From: DATLBA01 sp035527275
Lineage (GTDB): Bacteria > Planctomycetota > Phycisphaerae > FEN-1346
Assembly (NCBI GenBank): GCA_035527275.1
Contig: DATLBA010000088.1
Span: 1 to 18,756 of the forward strand
DNA: 18,756 nt
Direction: 5' to 3'
In this document: in pieces, positions 1 to 6,561 of the stretch
Position numbering within the stretch: position 1 is the first letter of the stretch
Layout of the letters: each line of letters opens with the position of its first letter
The notes under the pieces: generated by a model
What the model was told of the DNA's origin: nothing
The model's input: the letters and a program-made list of their open reading frames with translations, nothing else
Databases searched by the model: none
Translations under genes and position numbers: made by a program

Positions 1-84
1 AGGGCGATTGATCTCTAGCCACGGGCGCAAGCCCGTGGTAGGAATACGCAAGATGTGAACAGAGCCCCGGAGGGGCGATTGACC
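1..84. repeat. Dispersed planctomycete-type hairpin repeat (one partial unit plus the start of a second) upstream of ruvC
   Basis: Bases 19-38 form a perfect 8-bp stem (CCACGGGC / GCCCGTGG) closed by a GCAA tetraloop. The stretch GGGCGATTGA occurs at about 2-11 and again at 73-82, so the window seems to open inside one repeat unit and to contain the beginning of the next. The second copy carries its own small palindrome, GCCCC-GGA-GGGGC, at 64-76. From memory, repeats joining a 'CCCCGGAGGGG' block to a 'CCACGGGC..GCCCGTGG' hairpin are scattered through planctomycete genomes. No coding potential is visible, and the left boundary is outside the window. Confidence 0.6.
64..76 (+). promoter_or_regulatory. 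Repeat-derived hairpin containing the ruvC Shine-Dalgarno sequence
   Basis: GCCCC (64-68) and GGGGC (72-76) can pair around a GGA loop. The purine run GGAGGGG (69-75) is the only good ribosome-binding site for the ATG at 85, nine bases downstream. The site would therefore be partly paired in the mRNA. It lies inside the second copy of the dispersed repeat, so the repeat seems to have supplied the ribosome-binding site. An effect on ruvC translation is inference. Confidence 0.45.
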
Positions 85-585
85 ATGCGAATCCTCGGTA
101 TAGACCCGGGTCTTGAACGGACCGGTTACGGCGTCATCGAGGCGCCCGGCGCGCCGGGAGGGGATATGCGCCTCATCGAGGCCGGAGTCATACGCACCGA
201 TGCGGATATGCCTCTCGCCGAGCGCCTCGCCGAAATCCACGACGGCCTCGAGGCCGTCTTCACCGACTTTAGACCCGACGCCGTCGCCATCGAGCAACTC
301 TACTCGCACTACAAGCACCCGCGGACGGCGATTCTGATGGGTCACGCCCGGGGTATCACGTTCCTCGTGGCCGCGCGGGCAGGCGTGCCGGTCACGAGTT
401 ACGGGGCCACGCATATCAAAAAAGCGCTCGTCGGCAGCGGCCACGCGTCGAAGCACCAGATGCAGCGGGCCATCCAGAGCCACTTCCATCTGGAGGTGCC
501 GCCGGAGCCGGCGGACGTGGCCGATGCCCTGGCCGTCGCCCTTTGCCACGCGCACCGCGCAGCGCGAAAGGCCTTGCAACCATGA
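85..585 (+). CDS. ruvC: Crossover junction endodeoxyribonuclease RuvC
   Basis: RuvC is the Holliday-junction resolvase that nicks two opposing strands of a four-way junction moved by RuvAB. The 166-residue product is close to the usual RuvC length. It opens with ILGIDPG (catalytic Asp7), has the second acidic residue in AIEQLY (Glu70) and ends with the DVADALA motif (Asp144 and Asp147), matching the RNase H-fold active site with two late acids. I start at ATG 85, where the family N-terminus MRILGIDPG begins and a GGAGGGG site lies upstream; the in-frame ATG at 55 would add ten residues unlike the family. The stop overlaps the ruvA start by four bases (ATGA), implying translational coupling. 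It is the first gene of ruvCAB. Confidence 0.95.
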   Translation: MRILGIDPGLERTGYGVIEAPGAPGGDMRLIEAGVIRTDADMPLAERLAEIHDGLEAVFTDFRPDAVAIEQLYSHYKHPRTAILMGHARGITFLVAARAGVPVTSYGATHIKKALVGSGHASKHQMQRAIQSHFHLEVPPEPADVADALAVALCHAHRAARKALQP

Positions 586-1211
586 TTGCCAGGCTCTCAG
601 GACAACTCGAACAGGTCGCCGACGACCGCGTCCTCGTCAGCGCCGGGCCTCTCGCCTATGAGGTGCTCGTTGCGCCCGTGACGGCGGATGAACTTCGGCC
701 GCGGCTGGGCCAGCGCGTCGTCCTCTACACGCTCGAATACATGGACGGCAATCCGGCCTACGGCCAGATGGTGCCGCGCCTCGTCGGGTTTTTCACCGAG
801 ACCGAGAAACGTTTCTTCGTCCGCTATATCAGCGTCCAGGGCCTGGGCATCGCCAAGGGCCTGAAAAGCCTCGTCGTGCCGGTCGGCGAGATCGCGGAGC
901 GCATCGAATCGCGCGACGCGGCGCGACTGGCGGAACTGCCGGGCCTCGGTCGCCGGACGGCCGAAAAGATCATCGCGGAACTGTGCGGCAAACTGGACGA
1001 GTTCGCCCTCGAAGCCGCCGGAGCCAAGCCGCGCGGCGAGGAGCCCAAAGCCGCCCGCGGCGCCGTCCAGGTTCTGATGGAACTCGGCCTGCCGCGGCCG
1101 GAAGCGCAAAGCAGAGTCGATACGGCCCTTGAACGCCTCGGCGACGAGGCTACCGTGGAGCAACTGGTCCGCGAGGCGTTTCACCGGGGGCCCACCGCCG
1201 CAGAAGGTTAA
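582..1211 (+). CDS. ruvA: Holliday junction branch migration protein RuvA
   Basis: RuvA binds the four-way junction as a tetramer and loads the RuvB motor. The 209-residue product starts MIARLSGQLE, the usual OB-fold opening (about 1-70). It continues with two helix-hairpin-helix motifs (SVQGLGIAKGL near 84-94 and LPGLGRRTAEKI near 119-130) and a flexible linker. The C-terminal RuvB-binding domain follows (about 157-200). The start is ATG 582, in a four-base overlap with the ruvC stop; a longer in-frame opening at 543 would lie inside ruvC and lacks family similarity. The loop between LYT (48-50) and VGF (68-70), which holds the acidic pin in E. coli RuvA, has 17 intervening residues against 11 in E. 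coli and the motif EYMDGNPAYGQM. I recall this form from planctomycete RuvAs. Confidence 0.93.
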   Translation: MIARLSGQLEQVADDRVLVSAGPLAYEVLVAPVTADELRPRLGQRVVLYTLEYMDGNPAYGQMVPRLVGFFTETEKRFFVRYISVQGLGIAKGLKSLVVPVGEIAERIESRDAARLAELPGLGRRTAEKIIAELCGKLDEFALEAAGAKPRGEEPKAARGAVQVLMELGLPRPEAQSRVDTALERLGDEATVEQLVREAFHRGPTAAEG

Positions 1212-1217
1212 AAAACT

Positions 1218-2276
1218 ATGCCGCGCGAACGCATTGTCAGCCCGCAAAACCAGGGACCCGAGGACGAGGGCTTCTCGTGGAGCCTGCGTCCGAAGCGCCT
1301 CGGTGGCGTCGTCGGCCAGAAGAGCCTCGTCGAGAAACTCATCATCGCCATCCAGGCCGCCAAGGGACGCTCCGAGCCGCTTGAGCACGTTCTCTTTTAC
1401 GGCCCGCCGGGACTCGGCAAGACCACCCTCGCTCACGTCGTCGCCGCGGAGATGGGCGCCGGGATCAAGGCCACAAGCGGCCCGGCCCTGACGCGCCCGG
1501 CCGACCTCGTGGGCATCCTGACGAACCTGGCCCCCGGCGACGTCCTCTTCATCGACGAAATTCACCGCCTCGGTCCCGTCGTCGAAGAGTTCATCTACCC
1601 GGCGATGGAGGAGTTTCGTATCGACATCACGGTGGATCGCGGCTCGTTCGCCCGGACGATTAACGTGCCGCTCCAGCCGTTCACGCTCATCGGCGCGACG
1701 ACGCGGGCAGGGTTCCTCTCGGCGCCGCTTCGGGAGCGGTTCGGCATCTTCCACCATTTCGAGTTCTACCCGGAGGAGGACCTGCTTCGGATCGCCCATC
1801 GCTCGGCGGAACTGCTTGAGACGCCGGCCGACGAGGACGCCCTCGTCGAGGTCGCCCGCCGAAGCCGCGGCACGCCGCGCGTCTGCATCCGACTGGTGCG
1901 CCGCGTCCGCGACTACGCCCAGGTCAAGGGCGACGGGAAAGTCACAACGCGGCTGGCGCGCGAGGCCCTCAAGATGGAAGCCGTGGACGAGAAAGGCCTG
2001 GACGCCCTCGACCGAAAGTTTCTGCGGACGCTCATCGACGTGTATGGCGGCGGACCGGCGGGCATCGAAGCCATCGCCGCAACGCTCAACGAGGAGGTCG
2101 ATACGCTGGTGGACATGGTCGAGCCGTACCTGTTGAAGATTGGTTTCGTCGGCCGCACGCGCCAGGGCCGCCTCGCCACCGCCGTGGCCTACGAACACCT
2201 GGGCCTCAAAGCACCGGCCCGGAAACCGAAAAGGAAGAAGACGCCCGAACCCGACCTGTTCGACCGGGACGCTTGA
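1218..2276 (+). CDS. ruvB: Holliday junction branch migration ATPase RuvB
   Basis: RuvB is the hexameric AAA+ motor that pumps DNA through the RuvA-bound junction. The 352-residue product carries every core element: Walker A GPPGLGKT (62-69, Lys68), Walker B VLFIDE (109-114, Asp113), sensor 1 GATTRAG (159-165) and the arginine finger in PLRERFG (Arg174). A winged-helix C-terminal domain follows, with GGPAGIEAIAATLNEE. Lys68, Asp113 and Arg174 have the same numbers as in E. coli RuvB. The C-terminus adds a short basic tail (KPKRKKTPEPDLF). The ATG lies six bases after the ruvA stop, with AGAAGG upstream overlapping the end of ruvA, so the three ruv genes are almost certainly one transcript. 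Confidence 0.96.
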   Translation: MPRERIVSPQNQGPEDEGFSWSLRPKRLGGVVGQKSLVEKLIIAIQAAKGRSEPLEHVLFYGPPGLGKTTLAHVVAAEMGAGIKATSGPALTRPADLVGILTNLAPGDVLFIDEIHRLGPVVEEFIYPAMEEFRIDITVDRGSFARTINVPLQPFTLIGATTRAGFLSAPLRERFGIFHHFEFYPEEDLLRIAHRSAELLETPADEDALVEVARRSRGTPRVCIRLVRRVRDYAQVKGDGKVTTRLAREALKMEAVDEKGLDALDRKFLRTLIDVYGGGPAGIEAIAATLNEEVDTLVDMVEPYLLKIGFVGRTRQGRLATAVAYEHLGLKAPARKPKRKKTPEPDLFDRDA

Positions 2277-2509
2277 GGCGCGGGGCACGACTTTCCCTCC
2301 GGCATCAGCACGGTCCCCGGGCTGTCACCCCTCTATAAAGCCAGGTTTGTCAAGCATGAGTTTTCCCCAAACAGGTGGGGTGTTTAGAAGCGGTCTCATA
2401 ATCGGCGGGAAAGAGTCGACCTCGGCGATGGACAACCCCGGCGCGGTTATGAAACCAATCCTGGCGGAAGTTGGGCGCGGACAATGGGCGAATTCCCGAC
2501 CAATTTTTG
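2277..2509. other. Non-coding interval between ruvB and the next promoter
   Basis: I see no convincing gene here. Third-position GC bias disappears after the ruvB stop, and the base composition is more mixed than in the flanking genes. A weak 5-bp hairpin (CCCCA / TGGGG, 2365-2380) followed by TGTTT could help end the ruv transcript, but the stem is short and the T-run is interrupted. Confidence 0.5.
2365..2385 (+). terminator. Weak candidate terminator after ruvCAB
   Basis: CCCCA (2365-2369) pairs with TGGGG (2376-2380) around a 6-base loop, followed by TGTTT. Stem length and T-tract are both marginal, so factor-dependent termination is equally possible. Confidence 0.22.
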
Positions 2510-2537
2510 TTGACACCCCTCAGCGCCGGTCTATAAT
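2510..2537 (+). promoter_or_regulatory. Sigma-70 promoter of the HEAT/pseudo-receiver gene
   Basis: A perfect -35 box TTGACA (2510-2515) and a perfect -10 box TATAAT (2532-2537) are separated by 16 bases. Transcription should begin near 2544, giving a 5' leader of about 150 bases before the ATG at 2695. This is the best consensus promoter in the window and suggests strong, largely constitutive transcription. Confidence 0.8.
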
Positions 2538-2572
2538 CGTCCCGCTTTTATCTTTCGTTGTGGGGGGGACTT

Positions 2573-2657
2573 ATGGCGCCAGGGGGTGGGGAGAAATAAG
2601 CCACCGGCGGTCGAGCCCCGGGTCGCTAGAGGCCCGCACGGGGTCGGCAGAGCCGCC
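2573..2657 (+). promoter_or_regulatory. Structured 5' leader with a possible 8-codon upstream ORF
   Basis: The expected transcript from the 2510-2537 promoter carries a nested fold. An outer stem GGCGG (2606-2610) / CCGCC (2653-2657) and an inner stem CCCCG (2616-2620) / CGGGG (2639-2643) are separated by a purine-containing internal loop. Upstream is a tiny ORF, ATG 2573 to TAA 2597-2599 (eight codons), preceded by a G-run. I do not recognise a known riboswitch class. In GC-rich DNA such pairings can arise by chance, so the regulatory role is speculative. Confidence 0.3.
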
Positions 2658-2694
2658 AACCGGAACTCGCCCTGGGCTAAAAGGGAGATACAAG

Positions 2695-5088
2695 ATGCCG
2701 ATGGGAACCGCCCGACGCTGCCGCGCGTTACCAGGAACCTGGTTGCTCGCCTTAGCCTTGTTCGCCTTGCTGGCGCCGATCGGCCGCGCCGGCGCCCAGG
2801 AAGACGCCGCTTCGGAACTGGAGGAGTTGTTCGGCCTGGCCGAGGAGGCGCCTGAAGAAGAGGCGGCGAAAGAAGAGGTCCCGGCAGAGGAAGCCGCCGC
2901 TGAAGAAGCCGCCGAAGCCGAAGTGCCCACCACACCCGCCGAGGAGGAAGCCGCCGCCACCGGATACGGCGCCGCCGGCCTGCCGATCAGCGTCGCGGGC
3001 GCCGAGTTGCAGAACAACTGGCGGTGGATGGTCCATTATTTCAAGTTGGCGCGGTTCGATCTGGCGGCCGACTGGGGCGCGCGCGTCCTGGCAGCCGATC
3101 CGGATGGCAAGATGGTCCTGGCGCTGGCCGAATCGCCGTCCACCGGCTATGACCTGCTTGTCAAGATGGCGCGCGTCGAGGAGATGAGCGACGTGGCGGC
3201 GCGCCTGCTTTCCCTGGCCGACGACGGCGCCCGGATGAAGCGGACCGACAGCGCCCGCATCCAGGCCAACCTGATGCGCCTCGGTGAAGGGCCGCGACCG
3301 TATTATCTGGCTATGAAAGAACTGAAGGACAGCGGCCCGTACGTCGTGCCGCACGCCCTGGCGATTCTTGAGGACCCCGGCCGAAAGGAACTGGTGCCGT
3401 TCGTTATCAAAGCGCTGTCGGAACTCGGTCGGCCGGTCGTCCTGCCGCTCGTCGCGGCGCTGGATACACCCAACCGGAACCTCAAGCAGACCATTGTGGG
3501 GGTCCTCGGCCGGCTCGGGTACCCATACGCCTTGCCGGCGCTCAAGGCGATGATTGAGAACCCGGAGGCGGGCGACACCCTGAAGGCCGCCGCGAGCAGT
3601 GCCTTTGTGGACATCGCCGGCAAGAACCTCCTAAGCGTCCCCGCCAAGACGCTCTACCTGGACCTCGCGGAGAAATACTACTACGGTAAGATCGTCACAG
3701 CGGACGCGCGGGCGCCGACCTGCGACCTGTTCGACTGGGTCAAGGGGACGGGGCTACTTTACCGGGCGGCGCCGAGCAAGGCGGTCAACGAGATCCTGGC
3801 GTCGCGGGCGTGCTCGGACGCGCTGAAATCCGACCCCGGAGCGCTCGAAGCCGTGGCCCTTTGGGTCTCGGCGCTGATGCAGATGGAGGCGGAACTGGGG
3901 GATAAGACGGCCCGCGAGGCCGACCCGTTCCTGCCCGACGATATGCCGTCGGTTGACTTCTTCGCCCGCGCGGTCGGCCAACAGCACCTGTATCGGGTGC
4001 TGGACCGGGCGATTCAGGACCGCAACACGGCCGTCGTGGTCCGCGCGTGCCAGGCGCTGGAGGCCGTCGCGAACGAGGAGTTCCTGGCGCTCTACGGCCA
4101 GGCGGACGTCGGAAGCCCCCTCGTGATGGCCCTGACGTATGCGGACCAGCGGGCGCGTTTCGCCGCCGCGTTTGCGCTGGCCGACATCCAGCCCACCAAG
4201 CCCTTTACCGGCGCCGGAAAGGTCGTGCCGGTCCTGACCGAAGCGCTGAACCTGGAGGCCCGAAAGAGCATCCTCCTCATCGAACCCGAGGCGGACACGC
4301 GGAATCGGCTTCAGGCGGCCTTGAGGGAGACCGGATGGAACGTCGCCACGGCCACCGCCGGTAACGACGGCCTGGCGACTGCCCGCACCATGCCGCGCGT
4401 CGATGCCGTCGTCGTCTCCAGCCGCACCCAGAACGTCAGCCACGCCGACGTGGTCAGCCTCCTTCGTAGCGACTATACGACCGCCGTCACGCCCATCGTC
4501 GTCCTCTCCTGGCCCGAGGATCCGGTCAAGGCCTCCTGGCTGGAGTCGAACATTGCATACGTCAAGGCCGTCGAGCCGAGCATCAAGGCCGACGCGCTCG
4601 AGGAGGCGATTGACGAGTTGAAGAAGGCGGCCGGGTCGATGGTTCTGGATGTGGATGCGTCGCGGCAGGCGAGCCTGCGTGCGGCTCGGATTCTGAAGGA
4701 GATTGCCATCGGCAGCCGCATCTACTCGGCCCGCCGGGCGCGGCAGTCGCTGCTGGAGAGCCTGGCAGTCGGCCGGCCCGACGAACTGGTCATCGCCGTG
4801 CTGGGAGCCCTGGCGGAGATTGCGGACGGCGAAATCACCCAGGCCATGGCCAACGTGGGAATCAACAAAGAGCGCTCCCAGCCGGTTCGCGTGGCGGCGT
4901 TTGAGTCGCTGGCGCGCGCGGCCCGGTTCGTGGGCAACAAACTCACCGCCGACCAGATTGCGGCGATTCAGACTCTGGCCACCGACCCGGACGACGCGCT
5001 GCGCGACGCCGCCGGCGAGGCGCTGGGCGGCCTGGACCTCGACGCTGCCGAAGGCGCCAAACTCATCCTCCAGCACGGCAGTAACTGA
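2695..5088 (+). CDS. Secreted HEAT-repeat protein with an embedded degenerate receiver domain
   Basis: Specific function unknown. The 797-residue product starts with a signal peptide (basic MPMGTARRCR, hydrophobic WLLALALFALLAP, likely cleavage after AGA near residue 34), so it should leave the cytoplasm. A Glu/Ala-rich low-complexity stretch follows (about 36-90). Alpha-helical HEAT-like repeats cover about 214-300 and again the C-terminal 130 residues. Between them, about 523-640, is a receiver-like fold opening KSILLIEPEADTRNRL. The usual paired acids are Glu530-Pro531 and the phosphoacceptor position in DAVVVSSR is Ser575 rather than Asp. Ser605 and Lys624 may match the conserved Thr/Ser and Lys. 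It is therefore a pseudo-receiver, probably a protein-binding module. The ATG at 2695 follows AAGGGAG by seven bases. The gene stands alone with its own promoter and terminator. Confidence 0.82.
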   Translation: MPMGTARRCRALPGTWLLALALFALLAPIGRAGAQEDAASELEELFGLAEEAPEEEAAKEEVPAEEAAAEEAAEAEVPTTPAEEEAAATGYGAAGLPISVAGAELQNNWRWMVHYFKLARFDLAADWGARVLAADPDGKMVLALAESPSTGYDLLVKMARVEEMSDVAARLLSLADDGARMKRTDSARIQANLMRLGEGPRPYYLAMKELKDSGPYVVPHALAILEDPGRKELVPFVIKALSELGRPVVLPLVAALDTPNRNLKQTIVGVLGRLGYPYALPALKAMIENPEAGDTLKAAASSAFVDIAGKNLLSVPAKTLYLDLAEKYYYGKIVTADARAPTCDLFDWVKGTGLLYRAAPSKAVNEILASRACSDALKSDPGALEAVALWVSALMQMEAELGDKTAREADPFLPDDMPSVDFFARAVGQQHLYRVLDRAIQDRNTAVVVRACQALEAVANEEFLALYGQADVGSPLVMALTYADQRARFAAAFALADIQPTKPFTGAGKVVPVLTEALNLEARKSILLIEPEADTRNRLQAALRETGWNVATATAGNDGLATARTMPRVDAVVVSSRTQNVSHADVVSLLRSDYTTAVTPIVVLSWPEDPVKASWLESNIAYVKAVEPSIKADALEEAIDELKKAAGSMVLDVDASRQASLRAARILKEIAIGSRIYSARRARQSLLESLAVGRPDELVIAVLGALAEIADGEITQAMANVGINKERSQPVRVAAFESLARAARFVGNKLTADQIAAIQTLATDPDDALRDAAGEALGGLDLDAAEGAKLILQHGSN

Positions 5089-5152
5089 GTGACGCGGTAA
5101 AGCAGTGACGGGGTGACGCAGCAACGTAGTGACGAAGTGACGCGGTGAATTC
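5081..5152 (+). repeat. Array of 8-bp repeats (consensus GTGACGNN) at the 3' end of the HEAT gene
   Basis: Read in 8-base steps from 5081, the sequence falls into nine units that all start with G and mostly read GTGACG followed by two variable bases. Units at 5089, 5105, 5113, 5129 and 5137 keep the GTGACG core exactly; those at 5081, 5097, 5121 and 5145 are degenerate. The HEAT gene stop codon TGA (5086-5088) is the end of the first unit, and the terminator starts directly after the last one. The strict 8-bp phase argues for slippage-type expansion. No dyad symmetry or spacer pattern suggests CRISPR. Confidence 0.75.
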
Positions 5153-5180
5153 AGCGCGGCTCGTGCGGGCCGCGCTTTTT
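5153..5180 (+). terminator. Rho-independent terminator of the HEAT gene
   Basis: AGCGCGGC (5153-5160) and GCCGCGCT (5169-5176) form a perfect 8-bp GC-rich stem with an 8-base loop, followed by a T-run. It works for plus-strand transcripts only, since the minus strand has no T-tract on the far side. It lies 64 bases after the HEAT gene stop. Confidence 0.88.
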
Positions 5181-5184
5181 CTTA

Positions 5185-5240
5185 GAGCCTATCGAATAGC
5201 CCGTTCAGCCTCGCGACGAACGGCATCTTGATAGAGGCTC
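5185..5240. mobile_element. 56-bp palindromic miniature element in the sppA stop codon
   Basis: The element starts GAGCCTATC (5185-5193) and ends GATAGAGGCTC (5230-5240), imperfect inverted ends with a two-base insertion. TA flanks it on both sides (5183-5184 and 5241-5242). Internally, the 15 bases at 5205-5219 are the exact reverse complement of 15175-15189 in the larger element near fabF, so the two are related. On the minus strand the element's terminal G completes the sppA stop TAG (5240-5242). Taking out the element and one TA gives TTC TAA GAA. It encodes nothing and has no transposase, so it would depend on an enzyme supplied elsewhere. Confidence 0.6.
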
Positions 5241-6355
5241 TAGAATCCCGTCCACAGATACATGACTTTGGGCGAGGCCAGGGCGGCGAGTCTCTCCGGC
5301 GTCATGTTCATCATCCGCTCGGCCTTGGCCGACAGGCCCAGAAGCCGGCCGAAGTTGAACGGTTCGACGTACTCGACGACGCGGGCCTTGTCCACGCCGG
5401 CCGCCTCCTTGGCGATCTCGACGGCCCGCTCGAAGTAGCCCACTTCGTCCACGAGGCCCACCTCGCGGGCCTCCGGGGCCATGAAGATTCGCCCGGTCGC
5501 AAGTTCCAGCACCCGGTCGCGGTCCATGGCCCGCCCCTCGGCCACCACGTCCACGAACCGATCGTATCCCGGCACGAGGAGCGTCTCCATCAGGTATCCG
5601 CGCTGCTCCTCGCTCAAGTCCGTGTCGCCGAACATGTTGGGCCAGTCCTTCCGCTCACCCATCTTCAGCGTCACGGGCGTGATGCCGAGTTTGTCCGTCA
5701 TCAAGGTGCGGAGGAAGAAGAACTGGGCGACGACGCCGATGGAGCCCGTGATTGTGGTCGGCTGGGCGACGATGGTGTCGGCGGCGCACGCGACGTAGTA
5801 TCCGCCGGAGGCCGCCACCGAATCCATCGCTACGACGACCGGTTTGCCTCGGTCCGCCAGCCGCGTCTTGACCTGGTGATGGAGCGCGTCGCTGGCCGTC
5901 AGGCCGCCGCCCGGCGAGTCAATCAGCAGGATGACGGCCTTGACGTTGTTGTCCTCGGCGGCCCGCCGGGTTTGCTTGTCGAGGCTCGTGACCATCTCTT
6001 CGTCTATGATTCCTTCGAGGCGGATGACGGCGACCTTGGTGGACGCGGGCCCTTTCTGAATCACCAATTCCTGAATCGGTGCTTCGCCGATGCCGCCCAC
6101 CATCAGCGAGGACACCAGGCCAATGACCGTCACCAACAGGACCACGTTGACCAGGACCGACAGAAGGAGCAGAATCGTGGCCAAGACCGCCCAAATGCTC
6201 CTTCGCCGGCGTGGCGGCGCGACGGCCGGCGGCGGGATGTTCCGGCCGAATCCGGAGACCTGTTCGCCCGGAAAGGGAGGCGGCCCCCACGGCCCGCCTG
6301 GCCCCTGTGGGGAAGACCCCTCACGGGGCGGCTGACCACTCAGTCCGTCGTTCAT
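5240..6355 (-). CDS. sppA: Signal peptide peptidase SppA, short (B. subtilis-like) membrane serine protease
   Basis: SppA degrades leftover signal peptides in the membrane with a Ser-Lys dyad. The 371-residue product has a Pro/Gly-rich cytoplasmic N-terminus (about 1-48), a basic RRRR patch and one transmembrane helix (about 54-82). One protease domain follows. Visible motifs are LIDSPGGG (144-151), the nucleophile Ser183 in AASGGYY, TGSIGV (203-208) and the likely general-base Lys236 in ERKDWPN. The size fits the short one-domain SppA rather than the E. coli double-length form. I start at the ATG at 6353-6355 because GGAGGGAGG lies just upstream and the promoter ends near 6387; the open frame extends further but has no support. 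The stop codon is formed partly by the 56-bp element. Confidence 0.93.
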   Translation of the reverse strand: MNDGLSGQPPREGSSPQGPGGPWGPPPFPGEQVSGFGRNIPPPAVAPPRRRRSIWAVLATILLLLSVLVNVVLLVTVIGLVSSLMVGGIGEAPIQELVIQKGPASTKVAVIRLEGIIDEEMVTSLDKQTRRAAEDNNVKAVILLIDSPGGGLTASDALHHQVKTRLADRGKPVVVAMDSVAASGGYYVACAADTIVAQPTTITGSIGVVAQFFFLRTLMTDKLGITPVTLKMGERKDWPNMFGDTDLSEEQRGYLMETLLVPGYDRFVDVVAEGRAMDRDRVLELATGRIFMAPEAREVGLVDEVGYFERAVEIAKEAAGVDKARVVEYVEPFNFGRLLGLSAKAERMMNMTPERLAALASPKVMYLWTGF

Positions 6356-6386
6356 CGTGACCTCCCTCCGAAAATAGTCCGATTGG

Positions 6387-6415
6387 ATTCTAGGCCGTCC
6401 GTGGAAGGCCGTCAA
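6387..6415 (-). promoter_or_regulatory. sppA promoter
   Basis: On the minus strand, TTGACG (6415 down to 6410) and TAGAAT (6392 down to 6387) are separated by exactly 17 bases. The -10 box ends 31 bases before the sppA ATG, leaving a short leader that contains the GGAGGGAGG ribosome-binding site. Confidence 0.75.
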
Positions 6416-6442
6416 CGCCAAAAAGCGGCCGACCGAATGGGG

Positions 6443-6471
6443 TTGACCGGCGGGGCAAGGCGGGCTAGAAT
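6443..6471 (+). promoter_or_regulatory. tRNA-Cys promoter, divergent from sppA
   Basis: TTGACC (6443-6448) and TAGAAT (6466-6471) are separated by 17 bases. Initiation near 6478 would start only a few bases before the tRNA 5' end at 6485. The -35 box is 27 bases from the divergent sppA -35 box. GC-rich sequence between -10 and the tRNA start (CCGTCCGGT) resembles a discriminator of the stringently controlled type; that last point is inference. Confidence 0.72.
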
Positions 6472-6484
6472 CCGTCCGGTCGGT

Positions 6485-6561
6485 GGCGGCGTAGCCAAGT
6501 GGACTAAGGCGACGGATTGCAAATCCGTTATTCGCGGGTTCGAATCCCGCCGCCGCCTCCA
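6485..6561 (+). tRNA. tRNA-Cys (anticodon GCA)
   Basis: The full cloverleaf can be drawn by eye. The acceptor stem is GGCGGCG / CGCCGCC, the D arm GCC / GGC, and the anticodon stem ACGGA / TCCGT around loop TTGCAAA, with anticodon GCA at 6519-6521. The variable loop has five bases, and the T stem GCGGG / CCCGC closes loop TTCGAAT. The discriminator is T (U73), the known identity base for tRNA-Cys, followed by an encoded CCA (6559-6561). It has its own promoter directly upstream. I see no clear terminator downstream. Confidence 0.95.

Noticed and set aside
597..2288. Long minus-strand open frame (563 codons) opposite ruvA-ruvB
   Set aside because: It is the mirror of strongly recognised genes in GC-rich DNA. 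Its translation is rich in Arg, Asp, Gly and His with no family motif and no ribosome-binding site.
2140..2694. Extended N-terminus of the HEAT gene (open frame begins at 2140)
   Set aside because: It overlaps ruvB, crosses a consensus promoter and would place 185 unlikely residues before a clean signal peptide at 2695.
5081..5152. CRISPR array
   Set aside because: Units are 8 bases with no spacers; this is a simple tandem repeat.
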